Part shown: piece after piece, positions 56,744 through 64,000 of the stretch | Layout of the letters: the number at the start of each line of letters is the position of its first letter | How positions within the stretch are numbered: the first letter of the stretch is position 1 | From: Sorghum bicolor | Taxonomy: Eukaryota > Streptophyta > Magnoliopsida > Poales > Poaceae | Assembly: GCF_000003195.3 (NCBI RefSeq) | Contig: NC_012871.2 | Location: forward strand, 50,181,262-50,245,261 | DNA: 64,000 bases | Direction of reading: 5' to 3' | Position numbers and translations under genes: made by a program | The notes under the pieces: model-generated | What the model was told of the DNA's origin: nothing | Databases searched by the model: none | What the model saw: only the letters and a program-made list of their open reading frames with translations

Positions 56744-59662
56744 TGTAACACCCAAAATTTGACTCTTTTAAAAATAGATGAATTTGGCTTTATTAAATAA
56801 TTTTGTGAGCATTTTCAATATAGGAAAATAAATAAATTTGGAGAAAATAAAATTAAATATAAGTTAGGCCAATACCTTGTTGCATACATGCTGGTGCATT
56901 TATTTATGTGATGAGTGGATTTGTCGAAAAGATGTTTGAATTCAAAAATTCATTTGGAAAAGAGTTTGAAAAAATGTTTGAAAAATAAAAAGGGATTTCT
57001 TTCCCCTTTCTCCCCATTCGGCCTTTCGGCCCAAACTCCCCGCCCCTGCCCGCGCGCCCCCTCCCTCCTTCTCGGGCCTGGCCCAGCCGCCTCCCCCTCC
57101 CTTTCCCCTCTCTTGCTGGTGGCTGACGGGTGGGGCCCACCCGTCAGGACCTCCCCCTACCTCCAACCGCCACCCCCGACTCCCTCGCTCTCTCTCGGTT
57201 GGAACTTCCCAGGCCGAAATCCGCGCCCCGCTCCCCCACGACTCCTCTTTTCCCCCCGCGCTCGGGTAGAAGTGGGCAGAGCGCGCGCCAGAGCACCCTC
57301 CCCTTCTCATTTCCCCTCCTCACCTCTGCCCTCATCCGGGAGCTCGCAGTAAACCGCCGCCGCGACCCTCCGCGCAAAGTTCGTCGTCCCGGGCCATTCT
57401 CGCCGTTCTCGCTCCGATTTGGCGCCGTGGTGAGCTTCCTCTCCCTTCCCTCTCTCTCCCCATCCAATTCCCGAGCAAAACGGGGTCTTCTATCGCTCCG
57501 GCCGCGCTCGCCGGAGAAGATTTCCGCCGCCGGCCATGGCGCGGCGGCTCGGGCGTTTCCCGGGTCGTTCCGAGGCCGGGAGCGTGATCCCCTTTCTCCC
57601 CTCTCTCTCCCGGTAGTCTCGGCTTGAAAAACCACCCGCCGTAGCCTCTGTTGGAGGAGCTCCGGCGAGCCTCGGGCCGGCCAGCAATGGCGCCGCCGCC
57701 TCCTCTCCCCTCTCCGGCCGGCGCGCCACCCCCTTCCCCCTCTCTGTTTTTTTTTGTTTAATCCCGCGCGTCCGTTTCTAATCGGACGGCTGAGAAGAGC
57801 CGATACCCCTTCGGGGGCGATTTTGATTAAGAGACCCCCAAAAATTGTGTTTTTGTGCCCGCAGTCCCCGGCCAGAGAATATTCCAGAAATTTTATATTT
57901 ATTTAAATTCATTTAAATCCTGCTTTATTTACAGAATTGCCACTGAACTTGTTTTGGCCATAAAATATTCGTTATAGCTCCGTTTTGACCCGTTCAAATT
58001 GCGTTAGATTCGTAATTAAATTCTCTACATGATAGTACTGCTGTTTCTGCAGTTTGCCACTTTTTATTTTCAGGGTTAGGTTTAATTAATTATTTGCCTA
58101 TAGGAAATCGTCGAAAAGTCGTAACTTGGTCGTTTTAGCTCCGATTTTCGTGAACTTCGCGCTGACGTGATCGTAGCAGCACGTAGATGATTTTGGAAAA
58201 CTTTTATTTAATTTATTTACTGCTGGTGTATTGTTCTAACTTTAGGAATTGTTCTCTTGCATGTTTGTCTTGGTATGCGTGATGATTGTGATGTATTGAT
58301 CGAGCCCAGACGGTGAGGAGTATTTCGGGAGTCCGGAGCTCTTTGGGGATCAGCAGGACCAGCAAGAACAGTAGGAGTACGTGAACCAAGGCAAGTATAG
58401 CATGGGCCTACCTTGTTGTCCTACTCATCTTTAAGCATTTCACCCTGCATGTGTATAATATTGCAAACTATAAGGACATCCTAGCTGTTGATGACAATTA
58501 CCTTGTTTCCGAGGGTTTTTATTGCATATGGGTAGAAGTGCTAGTGCTCTAACTCCAATTATATATGATCTGAAATCAGTGAAGGAACCATGGTTAGATG
58601 ATTAAACATGATTATGATAAATGGAACATAGGGCTATGGTACAAATGACTGTTGGTCAGGTTGTCCTAGACCCTCCGTAAGGACTTATCTGTCGGCAAAA
58701 GCTGGGACTTACAGTGCAACCGGGAGAGTCATATGGCTCTGACTTTAGCTCAGTAATAGGATCTTTTCTAACTCGTTAGAGGTTACCCGAAAGGGCGCAA
58801 GAGGCGCTTGCCACTTTGGGTGTAGGGCTGCCCCTGTTTCTATGAGTATAGCCGCGATGGAAATGTGCCATAGGAAAGGGGGGTTTTCTACATCTGCCTG
58901 CCGAGGAAACCTCGCGGCCCTAACTGGTTAGAATAGGCCTATGGAAGGCTTCATAGTGTACCCTGCCCGCTCACCTTGGTAGTGTTTGGGGTTCGACGGA
59001 CCCCGGGCATATGGGCAACACGACTCACGGTGAAAGTGCACAACCTCTGCAGAATGTAAAACTGTTATAACAGCCGTGCTCACGGCCACGAGCGGCCCGG
59101 AAAACTCACAGAATAACTGGTTACTGATGGCTACATGGTACATGATGATGTATAATTATGCTTTAATGTGACTTATTGACTTACTATGGTTCTAATAACT
59201 GATCATATGGGATATTTGGGAGCTTAAGCATACTCTATAATAAATAATGATAAAACACTGACCTACTAAAAGCTGATGCAGTGAACCTAGTTTAGCCTGT
59301 TTGAGCCTCATAAATCCTCATGCTATGCTTGTGGAGTACGAGACGTACTCACGCTTGTATATTTCTTTTCTTTGGATAAAAATCCCGGATGGGTAACAGA
59401 TGGTGGTGGCTATGAGGACTACCCTGAGGACTATTAGGCTTGTGCTTCACCAGTCGACCTTCCCTGTGTGAGGGCCATGAGATAGTTATCTTAGATTATC
59501 ATATTTATATTTCCGCTTTTATGCCATACTTTGTGATGTAATAACTACGTTTGTTGTAAACACTGCGATGATGGTATTTAATTTGTGACTTATGTGTGTG
59601 ATTGATCTCTGGGCGCACATAAGTTTATGCATTCAATTTCTTCCTTGAAATTGGGTGTGACA
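56744..59662 (+). repeat. 5' LTR of Tekay-type element (2919 bp)
   Basis: It begins TGTAACACCCAA and ends TTGGGTGTGACA, a near-perfect terminal inverted pair with TG..CA ends. The 57000-57740 part is GC- and pyrimidine-rich; the remainder resembles the solo LTR at 8894 and the split LTR at 13298/49971. A primer binding site follows after three bases. The length is large but within the range known for Tekay/Del elements. Long open frames on both strands at 56904-57729 are composition artefacts. Confidence 0.85.
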
Positions 59663-59665
59663 AAT

Positions 59666-59679
59666 TGGTATCAAAGCCG
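59666..59679 (+). other. Primer binding site (initiator tRNA-Met type)
   Basis: TGGTATCAAAGCCG lies three bases after the LTR. It matches the common plant site TGGTATCAGAGCC except for one base. It primes minus-strand cDNA synthesis. Confidence 0.8.
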
Positions 59680-59846
59680 TGTTGACTGTAGGACGCAAGC
59701 CTAGGTAGCAATGGTCGATATAGAGTTTTTGTTTTATTTATTTAATGCTCTCTACCTTACTTTTTGTTATTTTATAAAATTTATTATGCTTATATCACTT
59801 ATTCTATTGCCAAAATATTGATCTAATCTTAAAATAAAATTTATAG

Positions 59847-60764
59847 ATGCCGCCTGTCACGTGGTCTCGCCGTGCCAGCACCAGGAGCTACATCTCTCAG
59901 TTCACACCCCAGTCGTCCCAGCCAGTGGTGGACATCTCCGACAATAAGACCGTCCCCATGGAGGAAGAGGACCCAGCGATGGTGACAGAGGTGGATGATG
60001 ATGATGAGAACTGGATGGACTCCCCTGTAGCAGCTGCACCTGTTCCACCTCCACCCACAGCACCTGTTCCACCTGCTGCACCTGCACCACCAGCTCCACC
60101 AGTTGCACCTGCTGCCCCTGCTGTACCAGAGGTGGTGCCTCCAGCTGATCCTGAGGAAGAAAACCCAGGATGGACTACCACCATCCACTACAAGTATCCT
60201 TCAATGACAGCCTACTACCACAACTTGCTTAGGGAGATGCTAGATACTTACTATGCCGATAAGGAGATTGGCATTAGGTACTGCTGTGCGGAGTACACAC
60301 ACCCCTATGAGGCCACCTACTGGAGGTCGGATCTTACCATCACTGTGGGGAATGAGGCACATGACAGCTATATGGTGGAGAGCATCCATGGACACGTTGC
60401 TAGGCGAGCTGAGGCACAGGATAGCATGGAGGATGCCGCCCGGATGGCTTACACTCACTACCATGGCCTTCGCTATGAGGCCATGAGAGCAGACCAGTAC
60501 AAGTTCCTCCCTCGCCATGATTCTACTATTGGTACTTGGTCTATTGAGAACCCGCAGGAGGTTGACACGCCATTGGATGCAACTGTTAGGCATATGCATG
60601 TCCTGCAGATGGCCAATGATGACCTACAGGAGGAGCTACGTGATCAGCAGGATTCCATAGATCGCTTCCAGGAGATGGTGGACAGCCTTAGAGAGCAGCT
60701 TGAGTTGCCACCGCTCTACAAGAAGAAGACCGCACCTCCTAGCATCTCCGGCGACGCACCATAG
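59847..60764 (+). CDS. Extra ORF between primer site and gag of the Tekay-type element
   Basis: Intact, 305 codons, on the sense strand, 167 bases after the primer binding site. Residues about 45-55 are acidic; residues 58-105 are a Pro/Ala-rich low-complexity stretch (PVPPPPTAPVPP). The middle (about 110-235) looks globular, with Trp, Tyr and Cys (GIRYCCAEYTHPYE). Residues about 250-290 form a likely coiled coil (LQEELRDQQDSIDRFQEM). It matches no gag, protease, RT or integrase motif. Typical chromoviruses encode only gag-pol, so this is an added ORF of unknown role. It may form a complex with Gag through the coiled coil; that is a guess. The full-length frame in an old-transposon landscape suggests selection or recent insertion. 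Confidence 0.8.
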   Translation: MPPVTWSRRASTRSYISQFTPQSSQPVVDISDNKTVPMEEEDPAMVTEVDDDDENWMDSPVAAAPVPPPPTAPVPPAAPAPPAPPVAPAAPAVPEVVPPADPEEENPGWTTTIHYKYPSMTAYYHNLLREMLDTYYADKEIGIRYCCAEYTHPYEATYWRSDLTITVGNEAHDSYMVESIHGHVARRAEAQDSMEDAARMAYTHYHGLRYEAMRADQYKFLPRHDSTIGTWSIENPQEVDTPLDATVRHMHVLQMANDDLQEELRDQQDSIDRFQEMVDSLREQLELPPLYKKKTAPPSISGDAP

Positions 60765-61444
60765 GCCTAGGATGCCATAGTTGTTTTATTTCGTAGTCCC
60801 GTTGTGTCAGTTGAGTTTGAAGTGCTTGTGAACAATTGATGTGTCCGTTGAATTTGTTTGTGTATTTGCATGATTCGAATCTTTGTAATGACTGCTGGAA
60901 GGTTGTGGATTTATCTACAAACTTCTGTTACCTTAAGTTTAATTATCGAATGCTTAGTTGGGTTGGTATATTCTGCTGTTGCTGTGCTGTTTTTCTGGAG
61001 CAGCCTGTGATGTTTAACTTTTATCTCTGAAGTGGTACGTCCAAAAACTTTGAAAATTTTGTGGAGGAAACTAGACTTCTGTATCTCTCATTTGCAACTG
61101 GAACCACGTTAAAACCTGCTCGGATCTGGGAGATATCCTTGTTACAATCTGGGACTATTGCGCAGACTAGAGCACAGAACAGATTCGATTTACCCCAGTT
61201 TTTGATCAAGATAATTTCAGAATCTGTAAAAGTGGTCTGAACAAAAGTTGTAACAAATTTTATAAGCTTTCCAAACATGTATGGCACGTCTCTGTTGGAT
61301 CTCAGAAACTCGAGTTATGAGTTAAATACTGCACTGCTGATTTTGCATCCTGTCCAGAAAAATTTCAGCAAAGTCTATTTGATATTATAATCAGTTATTA
61401 ATTATGGAAAGACCTCTAAAAGCTTATTCCTTTGTTGGAAACAG
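60765..61444 (+). other. Spacer between the extra ORF and gag
   Basis: About 680 bp with no long frame. It is T-rich in its first half. It ends GTTGGAAACAG directly before the gag ATG, which could be a splice acceptor, so gag may be translated from a spliced RNA that skips the extra ORF. No donor was identified with confidence. Confidence 0.4.
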
Positions 61445-64000
61445 ATGGCTGATGAAGGAGGAAGAGGCCATGGTCGAGGTCGAGGCCGTGGCCGTGGACG
61501 TGGCCGTGGCGCACCAGTGGATCCACCGCCACCACCACAGCCTGTGACAATGGAGCAGCTCGTGTTGATGCAAACTCAATTGATGCAAACTATGATGGAT
61601 CGCCTGGATCACCAGCCCGCCGTTGTACCACCACCAGTCCAGGTTCGAGATAAGAGGGGAGAGTTCATGAAGGGACGTCCCCCTATTTTTACACATGCTA
61701 GTGACCCTTTAGAAGCTGATGATTGGTTAAGAGCTGTGGAGAAGCAGCTGAACATTGCTCAGTGCAATGACATGGAAAAGGTGTTGTATGCCTCCAGACA
61801 ACTGCAAGGGGCTGCACAAGAGTGGTGGGAGTCCTACCAATATGGACGCCCAGACAACGCACCGCCTGTCACTTGGAGGGAATTCACCGAGGGTTTCCGG
61901 TCCTACCACATTCCAGAGGGGCTCATCGAGCTCAAACAAGAGGAGTTCCGTGCTCTCAAGCAAGGCTCCATGACTGTCGCTGAGTACCGTGATAAGTTCG
62001 CTCAATTATCACGTTACGCTCCGGGTGAAGTAGCCAAGGATTCTGACAAGCAACGTCGTTTCCTAAAAGGACTATATGATGGCCTGCAACTGCAGTTGAT
62101 GTCCAATATTTACCCCAGCTTCCAGGAACTCGTGAACCGCGCTATTGTGATTGACAATAAGCGCAAAGAGATGGATGCTAAGAAGAGGAAGATTCAGGGG
62201 CAGGCATCTAGCAGCAACACTCGTCCGCGCGTGTTTCCTCAGCAGGGCTTTCCTCCCAGGAACCAGAGGCCCCCTAGTCCGTGGAATCAGGGCCAGTACC
62301 CTCCGCGCAACCAAAACCAGAACCAGCAGCGTCTCCAGTACCAGCAGCAGTTTGGTAATCAACGCCCTCAGCAGCAAGCTAACCCCCAGGCACCACGTCC
62401 AGGTGTGCCCAACAATGCTCCAGTGAAGACAGCGGTGGCAAACAACCCCAATGCTTGCTACCATTGTGGTGAAGTGGGTCACTATGCCTATCAGTGCCCG
62501 AAGAAGCAGAACCCCTCAGCTCCACAGAATCAGAACAATAATCAGAGGCCCAATGCTCGACCACCCCACACTGGAAGTGTGAACCATGTGTCTACTGAAT
62601 CAGCTCAGGAGGCACCCGAGGTCATGCTGGGTACGTTCAGTATCAACTCCATCCCTGCTACTGTACTTTTTGATTCCGGAGCTTCGCATTCTTTCATCTC
62701 GCAAGCTTTTGTTAGAGTACATAGCATAGCTTTATGTGCCATGAAAAACTCAATGCTAGTGAATTCACCGGGGGGTACTATGCCAGCGAACTATTGGAGT
62801 CCCTCCACTAGTGTTTCTCTAAGGGGGGTAGAGTTCAAAGTAAACCCCATTGTGCTAAGAACTTCTGGTATTGACCTTATCCTTGGGATGGATTGGATGA
62901 AGCAACATCGGGCAGTGATTCAGTGCCAGGAGAAGTCTGTGGTAGTAACATCACCTAAAGGGGATAGAATTTGTGTAGAAGTGGCAGTGCAAGCACCTCC
63001 AACTGCAACCGTGAACCAGTTGACTGATGAGGTCAACGAGGAGAACCGAGTGGTGGATGACTTCCCTGATGTGTTCCCTGATGAATTGCCAGGTATGCCA
63101 CCTGACCGAGACATCGAATTCCTTATTGAACTTTTACCTGGAACTGCACCTATAGCTAAAAGACCTTATAGAATGGGAGTGAATGAACTAGAGGAACTTA
63201 AGAAGCAAATTAAGGAGTTGCTAGAGAAGGGTTTTATTCGTCCTAGTTCATCACCTTGGGGAGCACCCGTTATCTTTGTTGATAAGAAAGATGGTACCAG
63301 GAGAATGTGTGTGGATTACCGGTCACTAAATGAAGTAACCATCAAAAACAAGTACCCTTTGCCTAGAATTGATGATCTGTTTGATCAGTTAAAAGGTGCT
63401 TGTGTGTTCTCAAAAATAGACCTTCGATCCGGTTATCACCAACTAAAAATCCGTGCTTCGGATGTACCTAAGACAGCCTTCACTACTAGGTATGGCCTGT
63501 ATGAGTACACAGTTATGTCTTTTGGGCTAACCAATGCACCCGCATATTTCATGTATCTCATGAACAAGGTGTTCATGGAGTTCTTGGATAAGTTTGTAGT
63601 GGTGTTCATTGATGACATACTCATCTTTTCCAAAACTAAAGAGGAACATGCAGAGCATCTGAGGCTAGTCTTGCAGAAGCTTAGAGAACATAAGCTATAT
63701 GCCAAAAGAAGCAAGTGTGAGTTTTGGCTAAAGGAGGTCTCCTTTCTAGGACACGTGGTCTCCAATGGAGGGATAGCCGTGGACCCCAGCAAGGTGCAAG
63801 ATGTGTTGAATTGGAAACCCCCGACCAATGTGAGTGAAATCCGTAGTTTTCTGGGATTGGCCGGATATTATAGGAGGTTCATTGAAGGATTCTCTAAACT
63901 TGCTAAGCCCATGACGGCCTTATTAGAGAAGAGTGCTAAGTTTGTTTGGTCAGACAAATGCCAGGCTAACTTTGAGGAGTTAAAGAAGAGATTGACCACA
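61445..64000 (+). CDS. Tekay-type Gag-Pol polyprotein, open to the window edge
   Basis: One open frame of 852 codons from ATG 61445 to the right edge, with no stop. Residues 5-23 are Arg/Gly-rich. The gag core is at about 80-200 ([25 protein letters not shown]). A Gln/Pro/Asn-rich spacer follows. A CCHC knuckle, [14 protein letters not shown], starts at residue 338. The protease active site DSGA is at residue 410 (nt 62672), with LILGMDW after it. RT motifs are [66 protein letters not shown] and FIDD at residues 721-724. The RT motif wording is that of the Tekay/Del chromovirus clade. RNase H, integrase and the 3' LTR lie beyond the window. This copy may be recent. Confidence 0.92.
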   Translation, partial: MADEGGRGHGRGRGRGRGRGRGAPVDPPPPPQPVTMEQLVLMQTQLMQTMMDRLDHQPAVVPPPVQVRDKRGEFMKGRPPIFTHASDPLEADDWLRAVEKQLNIAQCNDMEKVLYASRQLQGAAQEWWESYQYGRPDNAPPVTWREFTEGFRSYHIPEGLIELKQEEFRALKQGSMTVAEYRDKFAQLSRYAPGEVAKDSDKQRRFLKGLYDGLQLQLMSNIYPSFQELVNRAIVIDNKRKEMDAKKRKIQGQASSSNTRPRVFPQQGFPPRNQRPPSPWNQGQYPPRNQNQNQQRLQYQQQFGNQRPQQQANPQAPRPGVPNNAPVKTAVANNPNACYHCGEVGHYAYQCPKKQNPSAPQNQNNNQRPNARPPHTGSVNHVSTESAQEAPEVMLGTFSINSIPATVLFDSGASHSFISQAFVRVHSIALCAMKNSMLVNSPGGTMPANYWSPSTSVSLRGVEFKVNPIVLRTSGIDLILGMDWMKQHRAVIQCQEKSVVVTSPKGDRICVEVAVQAPPTATVNQLTDEVNEENRVVDDFPDVFPDELPGMPPDRDIEFLIELLPGTAPIAKRPYRMGVNELEELKKQIKELLEKGFIRPSSSPWGAPVIFVDKKDGTRRMCVDYRSLNEVTIKNKYPLPRIDDLFDQLKGACVFSKIDLRSGYHQLKIRASDVPKTAFTTRYGLYEYTVMSFGLTNAPAYFMYLMNKVFMEFLDKFVVVFIDDILIFSKTKEEHAEHLRLVLQKLREHKLYAKRSKCEFWLKEVSFLGHVVSNGGIAVDPSKVQDVLNWKPPTNVSEIRSFLGLAGYYRRFIEGFSKLAKPMTALLEKSAKFVWSDKCQANFEELKKRLTT

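Noticed and set aside
56904..57729. Several overlapping ORFs of 78-165 codons
   Set aside because: GC-rich, pyrimidine-biased part of the Tekay LTR; no domain, both strands open, not conserved with the other LTR copies.

Overview
The window looks like a gene-poor, transposon-packed stretch of a grass (Poaceae) nuclear genome. The evidence is the CACTA subterminal motifs of the TTTAGTCCCGG / CCTTTAGCACCGG type, Tat- and Tekay-type Ty3 elements, very long TGTAACACCC LTRs and introns with GT..AG borders. No species can be assigned from sequence alone. Almost all coding potential belongs to transposable elements. The exceptions are one small intact gene for a secreted cysteine-rich peptide (8222-8552), one decayed GRF zinc-finger gene carried inside a CACTA element (48739-49219), and one unassigned island (37684-39128).

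Layout. 1-6232 (minus): internal region of a dead Tat-lineage Ty3 element (gag, protease, RT, RNase H, second archaeal-type RNase H, integrase). 6233-7950 (minus): 3' end of another LTR element, with PPT and start of its 3' LTR. 7960-8890: cysteine-rich peptide gene with TATA box, one intron and polyA signal. 8894-11708: solo LTR with perfect 5-bp target duplication. 12805-13297 plus 51143-51981: one LTR of a host element, split by a second LTR (13298-~13790 plus 49971-51142). That second LTR is in turn split by a ~36 kb CACTA complex. 51982-56743: degenerate internal region of the host element. 56744-64000: a well-preserved Tekay-type Ty3 element with a 2.9 kb LTR, tRNA-iMet-type PBS, an extra 305-codon ORF and an open gag-pol running off the right edge.

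The CACTA complex holds three related units. A (13791-27552) and B (27553-37683) are plus-strand; B is a tandem second copy of the 3' ~10 kb of A, joined inside the transposase gene. C (39132-49970) is minus-strand, more diverged, and has recognisable terminal inverted repeats. Each unit has the same order: a TNP2-type transposase gene (TNPD-like), a region derived from a ~0.68 kb tandem repeat, an internal array of the same palindromes found at the element ends, a GC-rich leader exon, an intron with a minisatellite, and a seven-exon gene joining a plant Transposase_24 domain, a proline-rich linker and a Ulp1/C48 cysteine protease domain. All copies carry stops or frameshifts, so they would depend on proteins made elsewhere. 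The nesting gives a relative order: host LTR element first, then the second LTR, then the CACTA units, then the A/B duplication, then a hAT-like MITE present only in A. The Tekay insertion in the host internal region is independently late, judged by its open reading frames.
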